Shown here in pieces: positions 14,578 to 27,244 of a DNA stretch of 64,000 nucleotides; the stretch's first letter is position 1, and every line of letters starts with the position of its first letter. The stretch covers positions 153,559,519 to 153,623,518 of the forward strand of contig NC_134366.1 in the NCBI RefSeq assembly GCF_035582795.1, in the 5' to 3' direction. A model generated the notes under the pieces. The model ran no database searches, was not told the origin of the DNA, and saw only the letters and a list, made by a program, of their open reading frames with translations. This stretch comes from Mycteria americana (Eukaryota > Chordata > Aves > Ciconiiformes > Ciconiidae). Made by a program: the position numbers and the translations under genes.

Positions 14578-17500
14578 ACTGTGCAGAGGAGTTTCCTGTT
14601 AAGAAACATTTACTCGTCCTAAAATATTACATAGTAGTTCAATGGTTTGAGAGACATTGCAGAAAGTCATCAAATGCAACCCTGAACTTGAATCTTATGC
14701 TAATGCTTTTGTTGTCTGCAGCAAAGCAAATAATCCTGGAAGTCTAAACATTGGAATGGCTTGTTTAATGTAGCTATCACAGAAGTATGATCAAAGAGAT
14801 TTCTCAGTAACCTAATGATTAACTTAACTGATTTAATTTTAAGATGAAGAACCCTGAAGAAAACCCCATCCACATCTATTATTTACCAAAATAAAATAAT
14901 TCAGCAAATCAAGGAACAGGTTTGCAAGAAATGGACGATTGAAGTTTGGAACATTCAGAAGACCTTGACGACATCTTCTAAAAGTCATTATAATGAAGAC
15001 ACAGTTTAAAGTCCTCAGACACATGCACTTGCCCACCTCTCCCTGGAACCTTTAACTGCTACCTCCCAGCATAAAATGTTATTAATTTCTATCTTCTGCC
15101 GTAATTATCCCATCTTACTCTTATCCTCCCTTTTCTTCCATTTCCACATCCTTCCTACCGTATGCTATTTCTGAAAAGCCCTTCTATCATCACTCAGTCT
15201 TTAGCTTTTTCTTAAATCAAGGATTCTTACTGCCATTAAGCTTCAATTAAAAGTTGGTGAGGCAGAGATGCATCTCAAAATGCAGGAGATGCAAACAAAA
15301 AGCCTTTTGGACAAACAGTAAAGATCTTTTGTGAAGGAAACTAGAGACTGATGATAAGCAGTGGGGAGAAAGCTCAGCTAATGAAGATGCGTTATTAATC
15401 GTATTTTCCATTTTTGACAACTTTCCTCCAAGGAAGAAAGACTGGATCATGAACCAGATTTTCAACCCAAGAAAATTAACAGAAAGGATACCACTGACTT
15501 TCAGTAAAGCTGGATAAAGCACTTGGCTTTGGAGAATCAATGTAAAGATGTGTCAGTTTGAGGTGAACTCTGGATTTGCAGAAGGGAACGAATGGTTATC
15601 TTTTCCCATATTCAGAAAGTCAGAAGGCCTTTGAATACTCAGTAGGCATTTCTCTGTGATTCCTATAAAGAATCCGTAACGCCTGTTCACCTGGGATTTA
15701 CTTTCACACCCCTCTCTTCTGCAGTGGGAATTTAATACTTATTCAGTAAAATCAGATGGTCTACATGTAATTGCACCTGGAAAGTCTTCACAATTGTGAG
15801 AACAGTCAGGTGCCGCTTGTCAAAACTTCACAACTAGTTTTCTGAGCAATCTGGTGCTACTTTCAAGAGACAGATTTGCAGACACAAACAAGCGGTGCTG
15901 TTTTAAAATCTAATCTCTAAAGGCTTCTTCAGTTGTAAATGCTTTCCAAAACTAGCAAGTACACCCTATTGGTTTCCTGTAATAAAACAAGGCTAAAAAA
16001 AGATGATTAAAGGAGTTGAATCCTGTAGTTCCACGTCATCTGTACAGTTCTAAATATGCTCTCCTTAGTGTAAGTACTGGGCCACATCCAAGCTTCTAGT
16101 GCCAGTCTTTCCCCAAATACTTTGGAAGTGATGCTGCATCCCATTAGCACCTTGGGCCCCACATCTGTGACACGAAGGAAGGCAGCCAAAGCTGTTGCAT
16201 GTGCTGAAGACCATCCTACTTTTTAAAGTAACAATAAGTAGCGACTGTTCTCTCATTTTCATGAGGCTAAGTGCCTTTTGCTCCTTGAACTTGCTCAACA
16301 CAAATCATAGACCACAGACAGCACAACCAAGGAAGAGAAAAGAAAGATCAGGAACCCAGCAAAGGAGCATCTAAGAAACCCTACTACTACGCTCTTTCCA
16401 CTATTCATTTCCCACAGTGGCTTAATAAGGGTCCAACAAATGGCCACCTTCTAAAAATCTGTGAGACCACAAAGGCAGTTCAAGTTCAGGCATTGAAGTT
16501 CTAGGTCTCAGGATGTTCTGGGAAAAACAGACTCATCAGATCTGTCAGTTGCTTCCTGGTGGATAAATCTCAGCCAAAGCAAGCCAGTTCATAGGTGGGA
16601 TTTTTCCAAACTCCAAGAAACATGACCACAAAAGCACAGAGATTAGCTTCCTTTGGAAATTGTTATTTTTACTAATACATTATCCAGAAAAACACTGCAA
16701 AATATTATTTATATTGTTTTGGCCAATTCTCAAACTATACATCTCTTTTTTTGAAGGAGCGTGAAGTCAGCATTATAATTGCTGCCCAACATACCAGGCA
16801 AGAGAGAACAAAACTGAACACCTCTGTTCCTTGCCATCCCACTGCAGAAATAAGATGTCTGTTTATGACCTTCCTCACTATCCTCTATATTGCTCCTGCC
16901 TTTGTTTCTCATCTGGTGCACCAGAACCACTTCCTCTAACTGAGGCTGTCAAAGGTGCTTCTTAACTGACCATAGGAAAGACGACAGGTTTAAAACAATA
17001 GATTTTACCAATTGTTCTTGCTCAGTTTTCTACACCTGGAGAAGCAGCTAAAAATTATTTCTGCATTTCTGTTGGCATACCTTTAGATGCATGACTATTT
17101 GGTTGCAAAGGTACAAATGCAATTCTACTAATTATTCTGCCTTACCTCTGTAATGCCACAAGTCAACAATGCTGGGACAAAAATCTGAGATTTCTGCTCT
17201 GGATTCGGATACCTGCCCCTGTTAGGTAATATCTACAACGTATCCTTATTTCAGGGATCTTTTCCTTATTCCTTAAAACAAGCTTATTCCTTTGTCCTTT
17301 ACATTTTGTGTAAGAAACCATTCTTATTTGTAGGAAGCACACCCTGAACCAGAACTCCTCCTTTCCTTCTCTTACACATTCCTGATTTGACATGCCCTAC
17401 CCATTCTGACTTTTTTGGGGGGGATCTCCTACAATTGCTCATGTCAAAAAAAAAAAAAAATCCTTTGTGCAATGTAATAGATTATAATTATATTCCTTTA

Positions 17501-17927
17501 GAGTTTCTAGTCCATTTTATTACAAGTCTCCCATCAAATTCAAAATACAGTGACTCATCTTTTCATCTTCATTTTTTTTTTGCCTCCTGTGTTCCATCCC
17601 TTTCCTTCCTGCACAAACAGCATACAGGGTGACTGCAATGTGGAATAATCTTTCAAAATGAATGCAAGTTAAGTATTTCAGATTGTATCTTTTCTTTGGT
17701 ATTTTGATAATATGATGCAACTTGGTCACAAGGAGGAACTAATGCTGAAAGCTAAACTCTTCTGCTAGATTTTGGGGTGTGTGTGGGAATATTAGAAACA
17801 TTAATTTGTGCCTGGATATTCACAAAGATTAGCTACATTTTGTTAATGCTGGCTTTCCCCAAATGCCTTTCTCAAAGCGCGATTAGGAATCACTAACCTA
17901 GATTGCTTATAGAGCTACTTCTCTCAT

Positions 17928-17950
17928 TTCCTCCATCAGTGATGGAGGAA
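17928..17950. repeat. Perfect 23-bp palindrome (11-bp arms, 1-nt centre)
   Basis: TTCCTCCATCA is followed by G and then its exact reverse complement TGATGGAGGAA. It lies about 1.4 kb beyond the inferred LRP12 transcript end. Confidence 0.9.
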
Positions 17951-19339
17951 GTCTTGTCTACCAGAATTGTTAGATAATACGTTAATTTAGTGAACACTAC
18001 ATTCTCTTCCCCCAAGTTACTATTCACCAGATAGACCATAGTGTGGTACTAGATGTGAATGGAAGCCCCAACTGTACAAATATATTGGCATGAAAGGCAT
18101 GTTGTGCTATAAAACTTCTCGATATCAAGTCCAATAATTATGGATTTTAATTTACTTTGATGCAGGGAAGCTAACTACAAGTAGTCAAATCCCAAAAAAG
18201 GATAGAAGGGAAAGAGTTTTAGCTGTCGATCTGCTTACCTCTCCATACTTTCAGTGACTTCACAAAGGGACAAGACAGACTTCTCTCTTGTCCTTTCAGA
18301 ACATACCCCATTTTGGGCAATTGAATTGTAGCTGATGTCCTGGAGGAGTTCAGTTACCAACTGCTTATTTTCGGAAACACACAGGTGAAGAATAAAAGAG
18401 ATACAGCCAAAAAAACCTCACAAACCAACAGAACACACCCCACAAAAAGCCTCATCACAACTGCAGGAAGATTAAAGCTGTTAACTTAAAACAAGATTTA
18501 CGGGAAATGTGCCATACTTCCTCAGGACAACTGCAGCAGTTGAATAGCTGCAGGAGAATGAAACAGGCCAGTAAACATTCACTTTTCAGAAAGGAAGCAA
18601 AACTCCACCCCAACAGGGAAAGTTGTGATTAACTTTGATCTGCAGTGAGTATTTAATGTAAAGACTCACTGAAAAAGTATTTGTGTCCCAAACTTGAACT
18701 GTGATTTCCCTAGACCAAATCCAAGCTTTGCCACAAGTTCTTGCTTTGGCATTTGGATAGAAGTGGAACACAAGATATTGTAACTAATTTCAGCATCCTC
18801 TCTGGGAACCTGTTTTGAAAGAAGAGTTATCAGCAATACTTGCTGAACTTCTACTGAAAACGGGCTTTACTTTGGAAACAAAACAAGCCCTTGCAGCATC
18901 AGAAGCTCAGTCAGCCCCCTTAATGTTTCAATGCAAATCAAACGACAAGAAAAGTGTGATATGTGAAAAGGAACAACGACAAACTCCTTCCATGCTTAGA
19001 AAGCTTTACATGAGGAGAAAACTCGCCTCACAATAACCTACATTCTTCAAAGCTTTCAGATGAAAGTGATTTATTACAGAAAATAAGATAATTCCACAGT
19101 GAATCATTCTGACTTTTGTTCAAAATGCCCTAGCATTGTACTACAGCTAAATGAAGAATCATTGAAACAAAACACTAATTCAAGTTCTCCAGAATAAAAA
19201 GAAATGAAGTAATATGACTTAACAGAAGTCTCAGTAAAAACAAAACAACAACAACCCCCCCCAATCACTAATACATTAATCAAAAGAAAAATTGATCACT
19301 ATTTAAAATCGCTAAGAAAAAAATCACTGCAACAAATTA

Positions 19340-21710
19340 GCCTCATACAAATATGAATTTTATTTACAATTTTCCAAATTCTCAATCAAATGCAACTTCT
19401 CAGTTAAATGTGTAGCATTTCTCCTCTAAAGCAAAATCAAACATTGTGTTCTTTTTACACCTGCAATATGGAGTCCGTAGGTACATGCTATTTGGGGCAT
19501 CTAATGGAACAAATTTAGATCACTATGTCTGTGTTTAACACTGAAGGTGTTCTGTGAAGACTCCTTCTTCAAAACGTATCTGCCTCGGGGACAAACATTT
19601 CCATAACCACTTTCTAATGACAATTAGTTAGGAAGGTTTAAAAACCCAGTATTTTATACCAGGACATACTGTTCACATATATTTTAGGGTGTGTTACCAT
19701 GTTCATATTGCAAAGTTGCCTGCTCTATAAGCAATGCCACTGAAATCGGACTAAAGATTACCCACAGATTTAGATATTATTCAATGTGAATAAAAATGGC
19801 CATTGATGACTTTTACTCGAGTATGTGTAATTATGGGCCAATCTGTACCTGATCTGGTACCAGTGTGATGTGATCTGTTCTGAAACTTGAAACCGCATGG
19901 GTCATTATAATAAAATCTTTTACAACTGTATTGCACATAAGGTTCCTCAAAAGCACAAATCTACATAACCGTGTCCTGAACTCAGAATTTACCTGCTAAC
20001 TCTCATGAATAAAATCAACCAGATGGTAAAATTGTTTATTTTTCTCATCCCAGTGTCTGTGAATGAAGAGAAGAGGGAGAAGATATATACACTTTGGAAT
20101 CAATACAATTATTTGTTTCTTCTGCATGTGATTTGTACTTCAGAGATGAGGATTTTAAAAAAATAAAATAAAAAGCCAGACAGACCTTGGATTTATCTTT
20201 AAAAGTACCTCAAAAACATAACAAAAGTTCAATTTAATTTTGATACATATTAAAACATTTTAGTCAGTTCTGCCTGACAGCATAACACGACAGAAATGCA
20301 CAAGACTTTAAACATGCTTTAAAATGACATTCAACAAAGTATTTAAAATTTAATAAATAGCATACAATCACACACAAATACATTTCATACTGGATCTTTA
20401 AGCCTACTAAAAACAGACTGGCAAAGAATAAATAAAACAGTAGTTGACATTTTTGTTTTTAAAAGGTGTAGATTCTTGTTGTCACGCTAGTAGCCACATA
20501 TTAGCCTGCTTATCACAAAATTGGAATTTATGAGCTTTTTTTCCACTGATCTGTTTGCTCCAACATGAAATATCGTTAAAGAATACACTAAAAGGGATTT
20601 CTTTTTTTTTTTTTTTTAAAACAACCAGTCTGCAACTGAGTAAACCAGTTTTTAAATACAACGAATAAATAGGGAATTAGTAAAGCAAATTCAATTGCAA
20701 CAAAAATGCAACACCCCAAGAAAAGAGCCATGGAAATATATAGCCATTGCAATATTAGACAATAATAGTACTTAAAGTGATAGTGCTTGTGCACTAAGCT
20801 CATTAGAGACTTTTAATATGATTTTAGTGCAAATCCCTTGAGTCCAAACAAGCTTTATACCTTACAGTATCAGGGAAAGATCTATTACCAGTTGGAACTT
20901 ACTCTGTAGTGTATTTGTACATATTGGATATTTAAAGAACTAACACATATTGTAATATCTTCGGCCCTTTTTTACTTCAAATCGAAAAGACTAATGACTG
21001 GGGATTTTACATACTATTTGGCTGTACCATATTAGATTGCAGTTTAGGAAAGTCAGTGCTATAAAAGCTTTTGCCATCAGTTTATCTATTATATCTAAAT
21101 TTCACAAATCATTGCATTTTGTACTTCTGAAAGAAAAAGAATGCTCCAGAAAATTTCTCCTCCCTTTAAATAAGTTCACATTATGATGAAATTCAAGAAT
21201 ATTTAGACAAAGTGTTGTATAAATTCAAAGAAAAGTACATATTTTACATTTACAATCCTTACCAGTATTTAGTATATTAAGTTACAAGTATGTTGGCAAT
21301 AATACAACAGAGTCAATTCCTAAAGGAAAATAATTCTGTACAAATTCACCTGTTAATATGGGGTTAAACAGGCAGCCAAATAAGTCTTGAGCAGCCATGT
21401 TTGTGGTTTGAACTACAGTACCAGGATAAACTAAATTTGAAACTAACTGGGATAACTTCAGTTTAAAGAGTAATCAGATTATACTGGATACACACATCAT
21501 GTATTCAGAGCCATTAAAATGTTCACTCTTAATAGTTCCATAACCTTATCCAGTATAAGAAATATTTAATCAACCACACAGGCTAAAATAGTTTTAACAT
21601 AATGTTGTTCTGGATTTTTTAAAACTAAAAACTAGTTTTTAACTGTGAAGTACAAAACAATGACAGATATTGCTCCAACTTGTACACAATCTTTCCTAAA
21701 CAATCCGTAC
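19340..21710 (-). other. LRP12: LRP12 3'UTR with candidate poly(A) sites
   Basis: About 2.3 kb of AT-rich sequence follows the LRP12 stop on the minus strand, with no gene-like frame. AATAAA signals on the minus strand lie at 20035-20040 and 19359-19364, and the second is the more likely distal site. It overlaps TGTAAATA (19361-19368), a Pumilio-type element. The 3' limit is inferred from that signal, not observed. Confidence 0.5.
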
Positions 21711-22574
21711 CTAGCAGAGTAATAATGCCTCATCATCACTAGTTTCATTTTTCACTGTTGCTTCTAAGCAAGTGTCAGGTATCTGGGCAGTGTGTACGAT
21801 GCCACAGCTCTCACAAGGGCCATCTCGACTGCATGACCTTACACCGTGATGTGTTGCACTGTAAGGCTGTCTAAGCCCTGGTCCTTGATCTGAGCTGAGA
21901 TCAAGTAGAGGTCTTGAACAGTCATTCATGTCAAAGTCTGATGCTACATCAGAGACTGGAATTAACATTTCAACATCATCATCCTCTTCTCTTCCACTTA
22001 CCCCATTATCAAGCTGTCTCAAAGGACTTTGGTTCTGATTCACTGAGCTTGATCTCCCTAAAGTAAAGCGTACCCAGCGTAAGCCTTGAGTCATACGACT
22101 TAGCGCACTAGTGAGCTGGTGACGTGCGGGACTTGTGCTTGGGGGCTCTACACTCGTCACTTCTCTTCCACTATCCGTGTTACCACTACTGCCGCTCTGA
22201 GCAGAGGAACTCCCACACGCTCCAACTGTTGCTTCTATTGCTGTTGCAGGTGGGACCTTCTGAGGCAAGGTGGCAGCAACACCACCAACTGCTCCTGCTG
22301 TGTCTCTTCTTTCATTTTCTGTGTCTGTATCATCAGATTCAACTGAAAACAGACTTCTGTGAGTATTATTTCTTTCAGCTTCTCTACTAGTACTTTGGCT
22401 GGCAACATCATCTCCATCCGCTGAGACCAATGCCAATGATCCAGAATGACGTGACCTTGCAAAATTAAAAATTCTATTCCAAATGTTACTTGATCTGCCA
22501 GCAATAGGAAGTCTGATTGAGGTAAATCCAAGCTGAGATCGTACTGCCAGTCTCAGGTTTTCCAGAACTGAAGC
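21711..22574 (-). CDS. LRP12: LRP12 last coding exon (287 codons, cytoplasmic tail and stop)
   Basis: LRP12 is a single-pass LDL-receptor-family protein with a long cytoplasmic tail, linked in the literature to RACK1, SARA and MIBP binding. This exon starts after the acceptor TCATTTAG at 22575 in phase 0 with ASVLENLRLAV, and runs to TAG at 21711-21713 after the family C-terminus NETSDDEALLLC. In between are SSNIWNRIFNFARSRHSGSL, LFSVESDDTDTENERRD, LTSALSRMTQGLRWVRFTLG and VEMLIP, all collinear with the human protein. The region is rich in Ser, Thr and acidic residues and looks mostly disordered. Variation from human is confined to the linker around TVGACGSSS. The frame is intact. Confidence 0.97.
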   Translation of the reverse strand, partial: ASVLENLRLAVRSQLGFTSIRLPIAGRSSNIWNRIFNFARSRHSGSLALVSADGDDVASQSTSREAERNNTHRSLFSVESDDTDTENERRDTAGAVGGVAATLPQKVPPATAIEATVGACGSSSAQSGSSGNTDSGREVTSVEPPSTSPARHQLTSALSRMTQGLRWVRFTLGRSSSVNQNQSPLRQLDNGVSGREEDDDVEMLIPVSDVASDFDMNDCSRPLLDLSSDQGPGLRQPYSATHHGVRSCSRDGPCESCGIVHTAQIPDTCLEATVKNETSDDEALLLC

Positions 22575-25500
22575 CTAAATGAGAAGACAAGAAACAATCA
22601 AGTGTTGACAGTACGTTGTTCTAACAAAAGAAGAATGACAACTCTTGTGTAAAATGGCATATAACCACAAAGTTAAATGTAGAGTCTTAAATATTAAAAA
22701 ATGTTGCATCTTTAATATTAAGGATCTGGTGTATGTAGCAATAGGCTATTTTAAAAACAAAGCAGGCATGAAAAAAAAGTCTAGATTCTCTTGAGGAAAA
22801 AACATTAAGAACAGGGAAATTAAGCGGAAATATATATGGAAGGAAAAGGGGAATAAAAGAGGTACATTTCTGCCAACATCAAGGACCTCTAAATAAAGGC
22901 AAAGTGAAAACCAAGGCACTATAACCTGGATATGGAACACTGATTACAGAAAAGTACACGTACAGACCCAGTGCAGACCCAGTACAGCAGGTATGCAAGA
23001 TCTGTTACATACAATCTTACCACAAAGATAAAAGTAGTCACTGTGGATTTTAGAGTACGGTACATAGAAACATGTCTCAAAAAGTTTAGGATTTAAAAAT
23101 GAAATCTTCCAGAAAGATTTAACAGAGGTGACCTTTCCTTATCCACTACCATGAGGCTGCCTAGAATAGAGACTCAATTAAATAGCCTCTCTAGCAGAGG
23201 CTTGTAGTTTGATTTTTTTCCCATTCTGGCATAATCAGTTAATTCCAGTTTCAAAATGCTTTAACGCTTCTGTTTAATTAAAATTATCTTATGTGTTCTA
23301 AACCATACATTTCCCAAATTCAGTATACATTTTCTAGTCATTCAGCCATAGAACAACACATGCCTGCATTTTTCTGCTTAAAACCTTGTATAACTTTTAA
23401 ATTGTAAGGTAACACAAACATATTAACACCTTTAACTTGGGGGTCCCTTACTCAAACTTACAGAAAACAGCGCCTCAGCTAAGTAGCTCAATTCTCAAAT
23501 ACTAGGGTAGAAGATCTGCCAGATGCCCCCGATTCTGAAAATATTCACTGATGAATTACAGGATAAAGTCCATATTCGCATCTTTTAATGAAGATTATGG
23601 CAAAAATATAGACTGTTCTTCAGAATAGCCTTTTTTTCCCCCCCAATTAAACACTTAACATATATGCATATATCTCACTTTGTTTACAAACACTAAACTT
23701 CAGTGTTCTTATGCTCTCACCTTCGGCTCCCTTCCACAATCCTTCAGACACCACAGGGCATACACAGCACAGCATCCGAACAATACTTCACGCACAACCT
23801 ACCTCTTCCCTTCCAATAGTTCATAGAATGGTATTTGAATTCAAGCATATAAACACATATGTTCAGTAGCCTTACTTTCAAAAACTACTGGAGAGACTGC
23901 TACCCATCCTTGAAAATCCAGCTCTGAAGGCACGTATCAGTTTTAGGTGGAAAGCATTACATACAAATCAGAACAACCAAGATTCCTCTAGCTTGAGACT
24001 ACTAACTTCTAGGAAACCTCGACTAGGTATCTTCAGTCCTACACAGATTTGCAATCTTAAGATGTACATATTGCTCAAAACAAAGCAAGCTGAAACATCC
24101 CGACTTAATACCGACTGCCTCCCCCCAACACTTAACCATATTAAAAATTTAATTTGAGCTTTCTAATTTATAGAATTCAATTTACATTGCCTCTTAAGCT
24201 TTTACTCTTACTGATGTTCTCTCCTCTGAAAAACAAGTTTTTTAAACAATGCAACTTCCTGGATTAAATAAGAGTAAAAATTTTTATCATGGAAGCATCA
24301 ATGCTCTAGAATTACTTTCTCATTATTTTTGAAGGTGACAGCTTGCCCCCTACTATTCCTTATTTTTATGCTATTTAATTTCTCAGTATAGCTACTTAAG
24401 CTTTCAAGGCCACAAGTCTTATCTGAAATACTGGTCTTCATAATGGGAATTCACTAACGCTCTTTCTTTGTTCAAAACTATTGTACATGCATCAGTATTT
24501 TTATGGAGTGTGAAATCATGGTTACACAGAAAGACTATGAAGCAACTACATTTTGTTATGTGTCATTACAAAAGATTGCCTCTTTCAGTAAGTCTTTCAA
24601 ATTCCATTATATTTTAGTTCTGAAAAATAATTTAAAATATATCCAAAGCAACACTGGTTAATTCAATTTAAGTTAAACTAAAGATATTCAATAATTGCAC
24701 AGCTTTTTAAAAGCTCCAGTACCAATCTCTGACTGCAGCCACTACATGTGTGGGTTTTCCAGAACTGTCGTCTCTATCAGGAGATTTCATTTTAGTAAAA
24801 ACCAAGATCTTTAGGCCACTTTTGTGGGGGTTCATGACGAAAAATGGGTCTGAGCAAGCTAAGTTTGTCTGAAAATCATAATGGTTCCTAAACGCGTTCA
24901 TGTGCACCAAACCTGAAATGTCCTGTACAGGGTAGGGATGTGCAGGAACCATTGGTTTGGTCCAAGTTATCTGTACTAGAGGACTTACACATCTGGGCAT
25001 TGACAACTGCACTGTCTTAACAGACTTTCTTGAGCTAACCCTACCTCAAGAGGCTTGTGAGCATAGCTGCATCACAAACTGGTGAAGCTTAATTTTGGAA
25101 AAGAGGACAGCAAGCCAAATTTGTAAAAGTACAGAATTGTTTTTAAACAGAAACATACTGATCTTTATTATAACCACGATAACCCATCCAACAAGAACGA
25201 GGGATTCTACAGTGTTCATTACAGGCATTCATTAATAAGCTCATTAATGAGTTTAGTGCCAATTTAGCTACTGAAAAATCTTCACAATGTCTTCTTTCTG
25301 ATATGTTTTCAAAGTTTCTCATGCAAATTGCAACTTATTTTCCTCTGCAAAATCCTTTGTGATGGATCACAGCTGCTGCTTGTGAACATGTATGCATGAA
25401 AGAATAAGTGAAATGTATGGCAGAATAAGTGTAATGAAATCAGTTCTGTTCAAAATAAGAAAAAAATTCCCCTTCTTATGGTCTTGTAACTATTTTTCTT

Positions 25501-26266
25501 ACATGCTCAGCAATATTAGCTAACAGTAAACTTTGCTGTATTAACTGCAACACATAATACAAGTTAATGCCAACTCTAATACAGCACCACAGCAGGATTC
25601 TTAGACTGAGACTTTTCTTCTCTTTCACAAAAGAGCATTATAACTGAAAGCCAATTTTTTTTAAATTAAAAAGTTGTTTTGACAGAAATTCATTCATCAG
25701 CCAAATAAGTATTGTGCTAATGATCCATCTGAGAATCAAGATGGCTAGACACTATTATCTGCCATTTACTAGCTTTTACTTTGTTACTCATTCCTGTTAA
25801 TTTTATATGATATCACAGCCTTGCCTTTGCCATCATCTTTTCTATGCATAGTGGGCATAATCGTACCTGAACACATATGCACAGTGGATATGAACTACCA
25901 TTTTGCATTAGAAGTCCCAATTCTTCTTTCCCAAATTTTGAAGTGCTATCTTGCAATCTTAACTTACACAACCACATCAATACAGATCATACAACTTGAT
26001 CTACCAATCTATTACTTTTCATGCAAGAGGGATTCTACAGTGTGCACGACTGGCATTCATTAACAAGAAAAAAAGCCTGCAAAGAAAACTGTGTGGTGCT
26101 ACATTATCATGATTTTGTCCAATGGCTAATCCTTAGTATAATAGTATTGACCTGAAAGGAAGAAAAGGAAATGCTATAGAACAAAAAAATGCAGATGAAA
26201 GTTAAAATATCTTTATTTCAGTCTCCTTAAATTTTAAGTGGTCTGCCTGCTATTTTGGAATTTTAC
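22575..26266 (-). other. LRP12: LRP12 intron 6
   Basis: The intron is 3692 bp and AT-rich. A 41-bp direct repeat pair occurs at 25199-25239 and 26027-26067, with 36 of 41 bases the same. No other feature is supported. Confidence 0.85.
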
Positions 26267-26399
26267 CTGATTTGGTGAACAAACAGGAAAATCTTCAACT
26301 GGTGGAATTAAACCCTGGGCAATCAACTGTCCGTAGGATGGAGGAGCTTCTCTTCTTAACAGTTCAGCCTCAACCCTTGACAAATGAGTTTCGAATGAT
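26267..26399 (-). CDS. LRP12: LRP12 exon 6 (juxtamembrane cytoplasmic segment)
   Basis: The exon is 133 bp with acceptor TTGAAAG before 26399 and donor GTAAAA after 26267. It completes the split Arg codon from exon 5 and ends in phase 0. It encodes SFETHLSRVEAELLRREA, PPSYGQLIAQGLIPPVED and FPVCSPNQ, nearly identical to human (His for Gln in SFETxLS). APPSYG is a PPxY motif, a possible WW-domain ligand of the NEDD4 type; that role is inference. Just after the membrane helix this segment is strongly conserved, which points to an adaptor-binding function. Confidence 0.97.
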
Positions 26400-27244
26400 C
26401 TTTCAAAGAGAAAAGAAATTTCATAATACATAAGACTATGATGTGTGTATATATATATATATATGAATAAAACTACATTAGACTATTATAATCTGAAATA
26501 ATAAATTTCAGCAGATGAAGCTTAATTGACAAAGAATATATAGTAAGTCCTTGCAGTCATTCCAATGGCTCTGTCCAGCTGAGAAAAGAACAACAAAACC
26601 AACCCAACAATAAATGCCTTAAAAAAAAAAAAGGAGGGGGGGCCTAAATATAAAAGGCACCATGAGAGATGCTTAGATTATTTTACAAAAATTGAAGAAC
26701 ATGTAGTCCTGTTATGAGATAGTCTACAATAGAAGAAACATGCTACTAAATACAGAACTGAGATATTTAATTGCAGAAATGCAGCTTTTGCACACTTTCT
26801 TTTTGGTAACAACATCTGAAAGCTTAACTCTCAATAGTTAAGTGATCAGAATACTTCTATCCCCTTTCCTTCACTGAGAGGGTGGTTGGTCACCGGAACA
26901 GACTTCCCAGGGAAGTGGTCACAGCGCCAAGCCTGTCAGAGTACAAGGAGCATCTGGACGACGCTCTTAGCCATATGGTTTAGTTTTAGGTAGTCCTGCG
27001 AGGAGCAGGGAGTTAGACTTGATGATCCTTATGGGTCCTTTCCAACTTGACATATTCTATGATTCTGTGATTAACTAACCTCTTTTTACTGTTGAAGAAG
27101 AAGAAGAACGAACAACGCCTTTAGAAATCACATGCAACAATAATTGTATGTCAGTAAGTTTCAAGTTTATGTTTCAAGTATAACAATAAAAGATATGAAA
27201 ATATTTTAAAAGTTTAAGTTCTTGAGGCCATCTGTTCTACTTAC
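26400..27244 (-). other. LRP12: LRP12 intron 5
   Basis: The intron is 845 bp with a TA run at 26442-26464 and the CR1 fragment at 26872-27070. Confidence 0.9.
26872..27070 (+). mobile_element. CR1 LINE 3' fragment
   Basis: Plus-orientation CR1 3' end of about 200 bp that finishes in TTCTATGATTCTGTGATT, the characteristic octamer tail. It contains GGAACAGACTTCCCAGGGAA and GATGATCCTTATGGGTCC. It is inserted in LRP12 intron 5, antisense to the gene and only about 170 bp downstream (in minus-strand genomic terms) of the exon 5 donor. Confidence 0.92.

Larger units (their letters stand above)
12649..19339. other. DPYS-LRP12 intergenic region
   Basis: The region contains the solo LTR at 13984-14577 and a perfect short palindrome at 17928-17950. 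A 132-codon plus frame at 13145-13543 starts with ATG but has no recognisable domain and is not called as a gene. The remainder has no supported feature. Confidence 0.7.

Noticed and set aside
14636..14700. Possible CR1 remnant to the right of LTR copy 2
   Set aside because: The resemblance to the CR1 tail (GGTTTGAGAGACATTGCAGA) is too weak to separate from chance by eye.
22119..22531. Frames on both strands within LRP12 exon 7
   Set aside because: Shadows of the real LRP12 coding frame.
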